Assembly (NCBI GenBank): GCA_041398785.1
Contig: JAWKUA010000008.1
Location: 122,001-186,000, forward strand
Reading direction: 5' to 3'
From: Planctomycetaceae bacterium
GTDB lineage: Bacteria; Planctomycetota; Planctomycetia; Planctomycetales; Planctomycetaceae
Length of the DNA stretch: 64,000 nucleotides
The notes beneath the pieces were generated by a model. The model was given only the letters and a program-made list of their open reading frames with translations. It did no database searches and had not been told where the DNA came from. Below, in pieces: positions 18,201 to 28,070 of the stretch. A program made the position numbers and the translations under genes. Position 1 is the first letter of the stretch, and each line of letters begins with the position of its first letter.

Positions 18201-19841
18201 CTACTGGACGGCGACATCGTGCTGCAGTTCGACTTTTCTGACGACATACAGAACCGGCGACGAATCACCGGCGGACCTGCTTTCGATTCGCCGGACATTG
18301 AAGCCTGCTCCGAGTCGCGCGAGCACTTTGGTGACGGCTGTGCCTTCTTCCGGACCACCCGCATGACCCCGGTAAGCCAGAATCGTCATGATGCCGCCCG
18401 CTCGAAGTGCTTCGGCAGCCTGTTGAATCGCCGGCACTGTTGTTTCCGGTGACGTGATCACTTTCTTGTCGCCTCGCGGCAGGTAGCCGAGATTGAACAT
18501 CACGGCCGCGACGCTGAGCGGGCTGACTTCGCTGTTCAGTGTTTCGTGTCCGCGAAGGATCAATCGGACGTTTTGCAATCCGTGGGCCTGCAGCCGCTGT
18601 GTTGTCGAAGCTAGTGCCGCTTCCTGGATATCGAAGCCGATGACCAGTCCCGCGTCGCCGACGAGCCGGGACAGATGACACGTGTCGAACCCGTTGCCGA
18701 CCGTCGCGTCGATGACGGTGTCGCCGGGTTTCACGACTTCCGCCACAAGTTGCTGAGCTATCTGCGTCAGCGGCGGCTGTGCGGCAAGTTCGGCCTTTTT
18801 CTTAAGTCTTGCATAGTCGCTTTTCGCTTCGATCGGGCTGTCGTTGTACATCGCTTCGACGAGTTGCGCCGCCAGCCGCGGTGCCCGTACCGCTCCTTTT
18901 GAACCCAGCCCGTTGAAAATCCAGGCGTTGCGATGTTGTGAATTCCGTCCCAGCACCGGTTCGTAGTCTTTCATCGTCGGCCGCACCGCCGCTCGATGCC
19001 GGATCACTTCGATCGACCCGGTCACGAGTTCTGACAGCCGGCTCAGCAGTTCCGCTCGTCCCTCTGCTTTCGGCTGCGGCCTGGGATCCTTCCAGTCATA
19101 CGTCGCGCCGGCTGTCTGTCGCCCGTCGATTTCCGGAGCAATCCAGATTCCGCGATGAATCACTTCCGTCCGTCTGTATCCGCCGATGCTGATCGTCAGG
19201 ATATCGCCGCGAGCGGGGTTGTTCGGGACTTCCGGGAACCACTTCGTGCTTTCGAATCCTGTGCAGAACACGATGTTGTCGGCTGTCGTTCCGAGTGGAT
19301 TTATTGATACGCGGTCGCCTCGCAACTCCACTTCCGTCGTCATGTCCACGCGACCGCGAAAGTACTCGCTGCGTCGATCAAAGAAGGCGGCCGTCGCCTT
19401 AAGAAACCCGGCGACGTCCAGTCGGCCTGACGGCTTGCGTCGGCTGCCGTAGTACGTTTTTCCGCCGACCTGCAATTCGCCGCTCCATTCACCGCGATCT
19501 GCGCCGGACTGATCTTCGGCCGTTGCTCTTGCCGACGACGTGTCTTCCTCCGCCTGCCGCAGCCGCACTGTTTCGGTTTCGCGAAAAAATGTCCCGGCGA
19601 CTTCTGCTTCGACCCGCTGATAGAACGCTCTGGCCGTCTGCCAATCGAGTTCGAAATCCTGCGACCGCACCATCCGTCGCCCGGTGACCGGTGTCATCAA
19701 TCCCGCGGAAACTCTTGACGCTGAGTTCTCGTCACCTGCGTCAGCGATCAGTACTGATCGGCCCTGCCAATGGAGGTTCCATGCCAGAGTTGATCCGGCA
19801 AGTCCCTGGCCGATAATGATTGCGTCGACGTGTTTCGTCAT
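18201..19841 (-). CDS. FAD-dependent oxidoreductase fused to YtqB/MnmM-type SAM methyltransferase (possible non-canonical MnmC)
   Basis: This 546-residue two-domain protein starts with a DAO-family oxidoreductase: Rossmann motif GQGLAG at 11-16, SAGLMTPVTGRRMV at 46-58, and the FAD-binding C-terminal block NGLGSKGAVRAPRLA near 310-324. Residues ~355-546 form a class I methyltransferase with SAM motif DATVGNG (378-384) and NLGYLPRGDK, followed by ILAYRGHAGGPEE. The NLGYLP-GDK and Y-GH-GG signatures are those of YtqB, shown in Bacillus to be MnmM, which methylates nm5(s2)U to mnm5(s2)U at the tRNA wobble base. In enterobacteria, MnmC joins an oxidoreductase and an unrelated methyltransferase for the same two steps, in the opposite domain order. 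Role here is inferred. Confidence 0.8.
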   Translation of the reverse strand: MTKHVDAIIIGQGLAGSTLAWNLHWQGRSVLIADAGDENSASRVSAGLMTPVTGRRMVRSQDFELDWQTARAFYQRVEAEVAGTFFRETETVRLRQAEEDTSSARATAEDQSGADRGEWSGELQVGGKTYYGSRRKPSGRLDVAGFLKATAAFFDRRSEYFRGRVDMTTEVELRGDRVSINPLGTTADNIVFCTGFESTKWFPEVPNNPARGDILTISIGGYRRTEVIHRGIWIAPEIDGRQTAGATYDWKDPRPQPKAEGRAELLSRLSELVTGSIEVIRHRAAVRPTMKDYEPVLGRNSQHRNAWIFNGLGSKGAVRAPRLAAQLVEAMYNDSPIEAKSDYARLKKKAELAAQPPLTQIAQQLVAEVVKPGDTVIDATVGNGFDTCHLSRLVGDAGLVIGFDIQEAALASTTQRLQAHGLQNVRLILRGHETLNSEVSPLSVAAVMFNLGYLPRGDKKVITSPETTVPAIQQAAEALRAGGIMTILAYRGHAGGPEEGTAVTKVLARLGAGFNVRRIESRSAGDSSPVLYVVRKVELQHDVAVQ

Positions 19842-19962
19842 TCACCTGCCGCGCCCTGAAATCCGTTGCTCTGAACAATGATTGCTGGCAACGATTGTTC
19901 AGTTTCCGTAATCTCTTCGTGGTCAGCTACCGTCGCCGCTTTTTCCCTCCGGAGTGCATTCC

Positions 19963-21279
19963 ATGACTCAACAAACCCGCCGCGCTTTTCTGCAAACCAC
20001 CACCGCTGCCGCCTCGGCGATTTCCACCGGCCTCTTCGCTGGTTCGTCGGTGGCCTACCAATCGAAGAATCCTCTTGAGAAGCTCAGCGTTGCCTGCATC
20101 GGCACCGCCAATCGTGCCGCCGAAGATGTGAACGGTGTCATGAGCGAGAACATCGTGGCGCTGTGCGATGTCGATGCCAATTATCTGGATCGGTCAAAGA
20201 AACTGATCACGGAAAAAATGGGCGCGGAACCCCGGACCTACGCTGACTATCGAGAAATGATCGACGCTGAAGCCGACAGGATCGATGCCGTTGTCGTCGC
20301 TACGGCCGATCATCATCATGCTCCCGCTACGATGCGCGCGATTCGCGCCGGAAAGCATGTGTACTGTGAAAAGCCGCTGACACACACGGTTCAGGAGGCT
20401 CGACTGGTCGCTGAAGCCGCCCGCGAATTCGGCGTCGCCACACAGTTGGGGACTCAGATTCACGCCGAAAACAACTATCGTCGTGTCGTGGAGATCATTC
20501 AAAGCGGTGCGATCGGCGACGTCACCGACGTTCACGTGTGGGTCGGTAAGGGCTGGGGTATCACCGAACTGTCGGGTGAGGAATCCGAACCGCCGAAAAC
20601 ACTGAGCTGGGATTTGTGGCTTGGTCCGGCCCCTGTGCGGCCTTTCGTCGCCGGACGATACCACCCCGCTCAATGGCGTCGCTGGTGGGATTTCGGTCAG
20701 GGGACACTTGGTGACATGGCCTGCCACTACATGGACCTGCCGTTCTGGGCTTTGAAGCTGCGTCATCCGACGCACTGCGAAGCGGAAGGAGCCGAAGTCC
20801 ATCCGCTGATGGCGCCCACCGGGCTGATTGTTCGCTACAAGTATCCGGCACGGGAAGACCTGGTCGCCTGCAATCTGACGTGGTACGACGGTGACCTGAT
20901 TCCGAAAGAGGTCGCCGGCCAGCGCGTGCCCGCCAACGGCGTCATGTTTGTCGGCACGGAAGGTCTGATGTTTGCCGACTACGGAAAGTACAAACTCTTC
21001 CCTTCGGACAAGTTCGCGGGCTTCGAACCGCCGCCCAAAACCATCCCCGATTCGATCGGTCATCATCAGGAATGGATCAGGGCGTGCAAAGACGGATCGT
21101 CGACGACGTGCAACTTCGATTACTCCGGCGCTCTTACCGAAAGCGTGCTGCTCGGAAACGTGGCTTATCGAACCGGCACATCTCTGGATTGGGACGCTGC
21201 AAATCTGAAGGCCACGAATTGTCCCGACGCGGATCATTACATCCGCAAGGAATATCGCAGCGGTTGGGAAGTCTCGTGA
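19963..21279 (+). CDS. Gfo/Idh/MocA family oxidoreductase with Tat signal
   Basis: This 438-residue NAD(P)-dependent oxidoreductase has a twin-arginine signal (TRRAFLQTTTAAASAISTGLFAG) that targets it to the periplasm. The Rossmann domain begins LSVACIGTANRA and includes VALCDVD and the conserved dyad block GKHVYCEKPLTH. The C-terminal alpha/beta domain contains WWDFGQGTLGDMACHYMDLPFW, typical of planctomycete members. Substrate (sugar or inositol derivative) is unknown. A GTG at 19954 is in frame, but the GGAG at 19951-19954 sits eight bases before the ATG at 19963, so the ATG is the better start. Confidence 0.9.
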   Translation: MTQQTRRAFLQTTTAAASAISTGLFAGSSVAYQSKNPLEKLSVACIGTANRAAEDVNGVMSENIVALCDVDANYLDRSKKLITEKMGAEPRTYADYREMIDAEADRIDAVVVATADHHHAPATMRAIRAGKHVYCEKPLTHTVQEARLVAEAAREFGVATQLGTQIHAENNYRRVVEIIQSGAIGDVTDVHVWVGKGWGITELSGEESEPPKTLSWDLWLGPAPVRPFVAGRYHPAQWRRWWDFGQGTLGDMACHYMDLPFWALKLRHPTHCEAEGAEVHPLMAPTGLIVRYKYPAREDLVACNLTWYDGDLIPKEVAGQRVPANGVMFVGTEGLMFADYGKYKLFPSDKFAGFEPPPKTIPDSIGHHQEWIRACKDGSSTTCNFDYSGALTESVLLGNVAYRTGTSLDWDAANLKATNCPDADHYIRKEYRSGWEVS

Positions 21280-21315
21280 CCTTGTCAGGAATGACGCTGC
21301 CGGTCGCACGAATTT

Positions 21316-21346
21316 GTCCTCCACCGAAGCAGAGTCGGTGGAGGAC
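21316..21346. terminator. Strong hairpin between convergent genes
   Basis: Perfect 12-bp arms (GTCCTCCACCGA and TCGGTGGAGGAC) surround a seven-base loop. No T run follows on either strand, so it is a terminator-like or RNA-end-protecting hairpin rather than a classical intrinsic terminator. The rest of 21280-21662 holds nothing that I recognise. Confidence 0.5.
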
Positions 21347-21662
21347 CGGCAAAACAGAAATAAAGAAAGTAGCAGTAATAGACGTCAGACGAACGGTTGT
21401 TGATAAGTCACGGCCCGAAGATCGTAAGTACGGCGATCACAACGAATTGAATGAACCCGTGAGCTGTGAAGACACGGCGAAACAGCCGGGCGATCGATGT
21501 TGGAAAAGCGGCTGGTGAGTCGTGTCGAAACGGACGCAAACGCCGTCACGGAATCGACCGTCGCGTCAAAGTCGATGGAAAGTAGCACAACCATCAGACA
21601 GACAGAGACAATCAATCAACACGCGTGTTGATAACGTCAGCAGGGGTCGAAACGGCGGCGGA

Positions 21663-23081
21663 TCAGGTTTCGTAAGCCACGACGCCGTGACGCTGCGAGC
21701 GGCTGATGCGGTCGGTGGCGTGCAGTCCGGCCAGCACGAATTCCACGCACGAAGCACGGACAGCCACATTTTCGGAGGCATTCAGTTCGAAGGCCTTGTC
21801 CCAGATCGGCGGCACTCGTTTCAGCAGTTGCTCATAGTGGTGGCTGGGCAGCATGTCGCCCACTTCGATCTTGACACCCCTGGCGAAGATCTGACTGATT
21901 TCTTCCAGACCGTGCAGCTCGACATATTCTTCGAAGACGGACTTAATCGCTTCGGCAGTGACGGAATCCAGCACCTGCCGTTCACTCATCTGATGGCTGC
22001 TCATCAGGTCGACTTCCAGCTTACCGAGTGACGACGAATACAGGTGGCCCAGGTCGCTGATTCGGGGAGCGGAAGGTTTTTCGCCAAGAACAGCACCTCG
22101 ACGTCGGGCGCTGGCGATCATTGTCTGATAGTTGGCGATACTGAATCGAGCACTGACACCGGACTGCTGGTCGATATATCGGCTGCGGCGAGCTGCGCGG
22201 CTGATTTCCTCAACGATCTGCTTCATGAAGAACGGGACGACGACGGGAAATTCGCCGTCAAGCGGGATGTCTGCTTCCTGTTCCATGATCTGAATGCCCA
22301 GGTCACGCTCTTCCGGATAGTGCGTGTGAATGATGCTGCCGATGCGGTCCTTAAGCTGCGGGATGACCTTGCCGCTGCGGTTGTATGTCGAGGGATTCGC
22401 GGAGAACAGGATCACAACATCGATATCGAACTGGATGGGAAAACCGCGAATCTGAACATCGCGTTCCTCCAGAATGTTGAACAGCCCGACCTGAACCAGC
22501 TCATCAAGCTCCGGCAGTTCGTTCATGGCGAAGATACCGCGGTGCATTCGCGGAATCAGCCCGAAGTGCAAAGCGTCTTCGGCCGACATGCTGGTGCCGG
22601 CGGCCAGTTTCGCGGGGTCGATTTCGCCAATGATGTCAGCAAACTTGGTGCCTGGTGCAAGGCGTTCCGAATAGCGCTGCTCACGAGGCCACCACTTGAT
22701 GGGGACCTCTTCATCCGCCGTGGTTGCCAGGTGGTCGATGGCCATCGAAGTAATCGGCTTCAGAGGATCCTCGTGGACCGGACATCCGGGAAGATCGAGA
22801 TACGGAATGGCATCAGTCAGAAACCGCGACATCGTTCGCATCAGGCGGCTCTTCCCCTGGCCCTTTTCCCCCAGAAACAGCATGTCGTGACCCGCCAGCA
22901 GCGCCAGGCTAATTTCCGGAATCACAGTACTGTCGTAGCCGATCATCCCGGGAAACAGTTCCGCGCCGCCGGAGAGCGCGAGGAGAAAGTTGTCACGAAG
23001 CTCTTCCTTGACGGTTCTCGACTGCCAGCCGCAGGCCTTCAATTCGGCCAGGGTGGACGGTCGTTCCGGGGTGTGAGTCAT
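21663..23081 (-). CDS. Mg-chelatase ChlI/MoxR-like AAA+ ATPase
   Basis: This 472-residue AAA+ ATPase has Walker A GEKGQGKS near residue 70, and GIFAMNELPELDELVQVGLFNILEE-type Walker B/insert blocks, then VVILFSANPSTYNRSGKVIPQLKDRIGS (sensor 1 and arginine finger region). The layout matches magnesium-chelatase subunit I-like ATPases, common in bacteria without chlorophyll, where they usually partner with a VWA-domain protein. No VWA gene is adjacent here. A frame extension to a TTG at 23144 exists, but the ATG at 23081 begins the conserved-looking sequence and is preceded by a purine-rich stretch. Probably a cytosolic remodelling ATPase; target unknown. Confidence 0.85.
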   Translation of the reverse strand: MTHTPERPSTLAELKACGWQSRTVKEELRDNFLLALSGGAELFPGMIGYDSTVIPEISLALLAGHDMLFLGEKGQGKSRLMRTMSRFLTDAIPYLDLPGCPVHEDPLKPITSMAIDHLATTADEEVPIKWWPREQRYSERLAPGTKFADIIGEIDPAKLAAGTSMSAEDALHFGLIPRMHRGIFAMNELPELDELVQVGLFNILEERDVQIRGFPIQFDIDVVILFSANPSTYNRSGKVIPQLKDRIGSIIHTHYPEERDLGIQIMEQEADIPLDGEFPVVVPFFMKQIVEEISRAARRSRYIDQQSGVSARFSIANYQTMIASARRRGAVLGEKPSAPRISDLGHLYSSSLGKLEVDLMSSHQMSERQVLDSVTAEAIKSVFEEYVELHGLEEISQIFARGVKIEVGDMLPSHHYEQLLKRVPPIWDKAFELNASENVAVRASCVEFVLAGLHATDRISRSQRHGVVAYET

Positions 23082-23239
23082 AGTCTTTTCGCTTTCGTTG
23101 CCGTGAGGCGACCGCAACAGAGGGTTACGAGTCACAAGTGACAACAGCCGAAGGGGATGGCTCGGCGAAGGTTCGCTGTTTGTACCCGGATCGCGGCGGG
23201 CATCCGATTATTGCCGCGATTCGGCCTGTGAACAGGGCT

Positions 23240-24309
23240 TCATGATGTTTTTGACGGCATGTTTGAAATCGCGGCTGTCATGAGTCCCCGGAAGGATTCT
23301 TCATCGTCAGTGGATAGAAAAGCGGTATCGATCATCACAGCCGCCAGATCGTCGGTTCGCCGAGGAATTTTCACGAGATCCTTCAGTGTGACGAGCACCA
23401 GATCGCAGTCGTTGTCGGTTCGCAACCGGAGCACTTCATCGATATCAGCGGCGGTAAAATGATGGTGATCGGGAAAGAACCGCGACGCCGCGATTTGGGC
23501 GCCGAGAGTCTCACAAGTCATCCGAAAAGCCGTCGGGTTGCCAATCGCCGCAGCCAGCACCACCCGTCTTCCCATGATCGCGGTGAGATCGATGTGTTTC
23601 CCGGTCGCCGTCTGAAGACCGGCGGGCACGAAGCTGACGCGAAAGATCCGGTCGGCCAGCTTCGGGTTGTTTCGCAGCACCGCGGTGTCAATCCGGTCTA
23701 AAGCAGTGTGATCCGCGAGATCCGCTCGCGTCACCAGGACCGCGTCGGCACGTCGCAGCGAGGACAGCGGTTCTCGAAGCAAGCCCCGCGGCAACAGATG
23801 ATCGTGGCCGAACGGACACGTCGCATCGATCAGAACGACGTTGAAGTCACGGTGGATTCGGCGATGCTGGAAGGCGTCGTCCAGCACGATCGCCGTCGCG
23901 GAAGTGTTGCGTGCCAGCATCGACGCCGCGACCACACGATCCGGGTTCTGTTCGTGAGGAACCCGGGACACAACAATTCCAGAACGCGTTTTTCATCGTT
24001 GGTGCCGCTGCTGTCCGCCCGATAACCGCGGCTGACGATACCCGGCATGTGGCCGGAGGACAGCAGCATTCTCACCATCGCAGCGACCACGGGCGTTTTT
24101 CCCGTGCCGCCCGTGGTGAGGTTGCCGATCGAAATCACGGGCACACTTATCCGCCGCGTTGTCTTCCAGCCGAAATCATACGCCGCATTTCTGGCAGCGA
24201 TCACGGCTCGATAAGGCACGGACAGCGCTGACAGAACAAGACGTCCGCAGGCCGCCGCGGGACCAGCCGTCTCACCGCTGATAAGTTGGTGAAATGCCCG
24301 TTCAGACAT
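23240..24309 (-). CDS. lpxK: Tetraacyldisaccharide 4'-kinase LpxK, interrupted by an apparent -1 frameshift
   Basis: The N-terminal half is read from the ATG at 24309: SVPVISIGNLTTGGTGKTP (Walker A) and GIVSRGY. At about 23962-23967 the frame shifts. The second frame then gives VPHEQNPDRVVAA, AIVLDDAFQHRRIHRD (the LpxK DD-x2-QHR motif) and LPRGLLREPLSSLRRADAV. One extra G in the CCCGGG run of the coding strand would restore a 356-residue protein of normal family length. LpxK phosphorylates the lipid A precursor at the inner membrane and is essential in most lipid-A makers, so a sequencing deletion is as likely as a true mutation. The start lies head to head with the isocitrate dehydrogenase gene. 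Confidence 0.8.
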
Positions 24310-24392
24310 GATCCCGCCGAAGTTGTTTGGCCGCGCCGATACTGCTAGTTTGCCCAGCCAGGCTCGAACAACACCCGAAAACAGAGGATCGC

Positions 24393-26630
24393 ATGTCGTC
24401 CACAAAGTCCACGATTTACTACACCTACACCGACGAAGCTCCGGCGTTGGCAACGCACTCATTGCTTCCGATCGTGCGGTCGTTTGCCGGCGCCGCGGGA
24501 GTTGACATCGAAACGCCGGATATCTCACTGGCCGGAAGAATCATCGCCAACTTTCCGGAGAATTTAACGGAGCAGCAAAAGCAACGCGATGCACTGTCGG
24601 AACTGGGGGAACTTGCGAAGACACCGGCCGCGAACATCATCAAGCTGCCAAACATCAGCGCGTCAGTGCCCCAACTGATCGAAGCCATCCGCGAACTCCA
24701 GCAGCAGGGCTATAACATCCCGGATTACCCGGAAGAACCGCAGACCGAAGCAGAAAAGGCAATCCGGGCGCGGTACGGCAGAGTACTCGGCAGCGCTGTG
24801 AATCCCGTACTGCGCGAAGGCAACTCTGACCGCCGAGTCGCCACTCCCGTGAAGGAATATGCCAGGAAGCATCCGCATTCGATGGGCGAATGGAGCCGCG
24901 ATTCAAAAACGCACGTGGCCAGCATGAGCCGCGGCGATTTCTACGGCAGCGAACAGTCGGTTGTTGTGGAAAACGCAGGCAGCGTACGAATCGAACTGGT
25001 GTCGCGGAACGGTGACGCAACGGTGCTGCATCCCGGTGTGACTGTGCAACAGGGCGAAGTCATCGACGCGGCGCGCATGAGCGCGAAATCGCTTCGGGAA
25101 TTCCTGGCGTCCGAAATCGAGGACGCGAAAGCTCAGGGTGTGCTGCTGTCGGTCCACCTGAAAGCAACGATGATGAAGGTGTCGGATCCGATCATCTTCG
25201 GCCACGTCGTAAGCGTCTACTTTGACGAAGTGTTCACGAAGCATGCCGCTACGCTGGAAGAGATCGGTTTTGATCCGGAGAACGGATTGGGAGATCTTTA
25301 CAGCCGGATCGAAAGTCTTCCCGCCGATCAGCAGCAGTCCATCAAAGCCGACATCGAAAAGGTGTTCGAGAATCGGCCCCGCCTGGCGATGGTCAATTCG
25401 GACAGGGGGATCACGAATCTGCACGTACCCAGCGACGTGATCATCGACGCTTCGATGCCCGCCGCGATCAGGGCCTCCGGAAAGATGTGGGGCCCGGACG
25501 GCAGCCTTCACGACACAAAGGCGCTGATCCCGGACCGCAGCTATGCCGGCGTTTACCAGGCGACGATTGACTACTGCAAACAACACGGAGCCTTCAATCC
25601 CGCCACGATGGGCAGCGTCTCGAATGTAGGTTTGATGGCCAGAAAAGCCGAAGAATACGGCTCCCATGACAAGACGTTTAAGATCCCGCATCCGGGGACC
25701 GTTCGAGTCGTCGATGAATCGGGGCAGGTACTGCTGGAAGAAGTTGTTGAGACCGGCGACATCTGGCGAATGTGTCAGACGAAAGACGAACCGATCCGAG
25801 ACTGGGTCCGCCTGGCGGTCAGCAGGGCTCGCGCGACAGGAGCGACTGCCGTGTTCTGGCTCGACGAGAATCGAGCCCACGACGCAAATCTGATTGACAA
25901 GGTGAACCAATATCTGCCGGACTATGACACGACCGGACTCGATATCCGCATCATGTCTCCCGTAAAGGCAACAGAGTTCACGTGCCAGCGTTCGAAGGAA
26001 GGCAGGGATACAATTTCCGTGACCGGCAACGTCTTGAGAGATTATCTCACGGACCTGTTTCCGATCCTGGAACTCGGCACCAGTGCGAAGATGCTGTCCA
26101 TCGTTCCGCTGCTGGCGGGTGGCGGATTGTTCGAAACCGGTGCCGGCGGTTCCGCGCCGAAGCATGTGGAGCAGTTCCTGGAAGAGGGCCATCTGCGCTG
26201 GGACTCGCTGGGTGAGTATCTGGCTCTGGCCGTGTCGCTGGAAGACCTCGCGGAAAAAACCGGCAGCGAACGAATTCGAATGCTCGCGGAAACGCTGGAC
26301 CGAGCCAACGGCCAGTTTCTGAACAACGACAAGTCGCCGTCGCGCAAGGTGAACGAGCTGGATAATCGCGGCAGCCACTTCTACCTTGCGCTGTATTGGG
26401 CTCAGGAACTGGCGGCGCAGGCAATCGATGGCGATCTCCGGAGTCGGTTTACGGGAATTGCGCAACGGCTGAGTGAAAACGAATCCAGGATCGTCGGGGA
26501 ACTGAACGCCGCGCAGGGACATCCGGTTGATATCGGCGGCTACTACCATCCGGATCCCCAAAAGACGGAAGCCGCCATGCGTCCGAGCGCGACGTTCAAT
26601 CAGATTCTGGCGGAGCTTGTTGATCGGTAA
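24393..26630 (+). CDS. icd: Monomeric NADP-dependent isocitrate dehydrogenase
   Basis: This 745-residue protein has the size of the monomeric IDH class (~740) and carries its signatures throughout: TDEAPALATHSLLPIVRSF at the start, LPNISASVPQLIEAI, NPVLREGNSDRR (substrate-binding Ser/Asn/Arg), KYARKHPH-like EYARKHPHSMGEWS, and GTVRVVDESG. It oxidises isocitrate to 2-oxoglutarate with NADP+ in the TCA cycle. An in-frame ATG-like start upstream (24327) is less likely; AGAGGA sits seven bases before the ATG at 24393. It is divergent from lpxK with 83 bases between starts, so promoters overlap in that gap. Confidence 0.97.
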   Translation: MSSTKSTIYYTYTDEAPALATHSLLPIVRSFAGAAGVDIETPDISLAGRIIANFPENLTEQQKQRDALSELGELAKTPAANIIKLPNISASVPQLIEAIRELQQQGYNIPDYPEEPQTEAEKAIRARYGRVLGSAVNPVLREGNSDRRVATPVKEYARKHPHSMGEWSRDSKTHVASMSRGDFYGSEQSVVVENAGSVRIELVSRNGDATVLHPGVTVQQGEVIDAARMSAKSLREFLASEIEDAKAQGVLLSVHLKATMMKVSDPIIFGHVVSVYFDEVFTKHAATLEEIGFDPENGLGDLYSRIESLPADQQQSIKADIEKVFENRPRLAMVNSDRGITNLHVPSDVIIDASMPAAIRASGKMWGPDGSLHDTKALIPDRSYAGVYQATIDYCKQHGAFNPATMGSVSNVGLMARKAEEYGSHDKTFKIPHPGTVRVVDESGQVLLEEVVETGDIWRMCQTKDEPIRDWVRLAVSRARATGATAVFWLDENRAHDANLIDKVNQYLPDYDTTGLDIRIMSPVKATEFTCQRSKEGRDTISVTGNVLRDYLTDLFPILELGTSAKMLSIVPLLAGGGLFETGAGGSAPKHVEQFLEEGHLRWDSLGEYLALAVSLEDLAEKTGSERIRMLAETLDRANGQFLNNDKSPSRKVNELDNRGSHFYLALYWAQELAAQAIDGDLRSRFTGIAQRLSENESRIVGELNAAQGHPVDIGGYYHPDPQKTEAAMRPSATFNQILAELVDR

Positions 26631-26798
26631 CCGCAAATCGTCAGCGCCGCTGTTCACATTGGCGAGCCGGGCAGCACTGCGATCGTGCGGGAGATCCGCG
26701 TTTCGCATCGCAGCCGCAGGCAGTCCGGCGAACTGACAGTTTCCGTGCATATCGGGCACATCGACGACTCGGAACATTCACATCGACGGGAGACTGAC

Positions 26799-27917
26799 AT
26801 GTTGGATCGTCTGCTACTGACCTGCCTGTTGTGTCTGCTGATATCCGGATGCCGGGAAGCGGCTTCTCCCGGCGGCGGATCACCGCCCACGGCCGAAGTG
26901 AGCTCCGCAATCGCAAAGCCACCGGCGGACGATCCGGCCGCTGTCATCACGCTGGAAGCACTGGGAGCAACGCTCAAACGGGACGGCAACGGTAACGTGA
27001 CGGAAGTCAGCCTGAGGAATACAACGGCGTCGGACCACGATATTGCTCACGCGGCGAAACTCATGGAATTGAAATCGCTGCTGCTGAACGACCTGCCTCT
27101 GACGGACGAGGGCCTCGCGCATCTTGCCGAAATGAAGGCTCCGCTGGCCAATCTGGATCTGCGCGGTGCGGCGATATCGAACGCCGGGCTGCAGTCGATC
27201 ACCCACCTGAAGACGCTGCGGGCGCTGAAGCTGTCCGGCGAAAACTCCAGCATGTCGGTCGACGACGACGGCATGAAATTCATCGCCGAACTGCCAAACC
27301 TGAAGGCTCTGGGACTTGATCAGGTCTGGATCACCGAGCCGGGGATCGAGCAACTGACGAGTCTGGCGAATCTCGAAGAACTCTACCTGGCGAAAACTCC
27401 CATCGGCGATGAAGCACTGACCTCGATTCAACGGATGCCCAGGCTTCGAAAGCTGCGGATTTCACAGAACCAAATCACCGACGCCGGTCTGGCTCACTTG
27501 GCCGGAAATCCGACGCTGGAAGAACTGGATCTCAGCGAAAACAGCCAGCTTACTGACGCCGGGATGGCCCATCTTTCGGGCATGACGTCGCTGACGAAGT
27601 TGAATCTTTGGCGGCTGGGGATATCGGACGAAGGAGTCAGGCATCTGTCGACGCTGGTAAACCTGGAGTGGCTGAATCTGGACAACACGCAGTTGACCGA
27701 CGCCGGCTTGCCCGCGCTGCAGGACATGACGAAACTGAAGTTCCTGCACATCGGTTCCACACAGGTCTCCGATGCCGGACTGCCCGCATTGTCGTCGCTG
27801 ACGTCACTCGACGATTTGAAAGTCACGCGGACAGCCGTCACGGAAGCCGGCGTGGCCGAATTGCAGAAGCAACTTCCGGACACAGCGATTCAGTTGAAGT
27901 ACATCGAAGGTCAGTAA
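26799..27917 (+). CDS. Leucine-rich-repeat lipoprotein
   Basis: This 372-residue protein begins with a lipoprotein signal (LLLTCLLCLLISGC), with the lipobox Cys near residue 18. After a short Ser/Pro-rich spacer, about ten leucine-rich repeats of ~23-24 residues follow, of the LTDAGLAHLxxLxxLxxLxL type (for example ITDAGLAHLAGNPTLEELDLS). Such LRR lipoproteins are abundant in planctomycetes and are thought to bind proteins at the cell envelope. The ATG at 26799 is preceded by CGGGAG; an earlier in-frame start at 26685 lacks the lipobox logic. Ligand unknown. Confidence 0.85.
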   Translation: MLDRLLLTCLLCLLISGCREAASPGGGSPPTAEVSSAIAKPPADDPAAVITLEALGATLKRDGNGNVTEVSLRNTTASDHDIAHAAKLMELKSLLLNDLPLTDEGLAHLAEMKAPLANLDLRGAAISNAGLQSITHLKTLRALKLSGENSSMSVDDDGMKFIAELPNLKALGLDQVWITEPGIEQLTSLANLEELYLAKTPIGDEALTSIQRMPRLRKLRISQNQITDAGLAHLAGNPTLEELDLSENSQLTDAGMAHLSGMTSLTKLNLWRLGISDEGVRHLSTLVNLEWLNLDNTQLTDAGLPALQDMTKLKFLHIGSTQVSDAGLPALSSLTSLDDLKVTRTAVTEAGVAELQKQLPDTAIQLKYIEGQ

Positions 27918-28070
27918 CGGCTCAGTCGTCTGACGACCGCCGGAATTCCGGCCTTCTGCCGGCTGGAAGTCGCGCGACCCGGTCCGATCCAATCAACGGA
28001 ACCACGGGAAGCCGGTCACGCACCGCGTCGGCTAAATCGGAAACCGTATCCCCGGACGAAAGGCTCTGTC

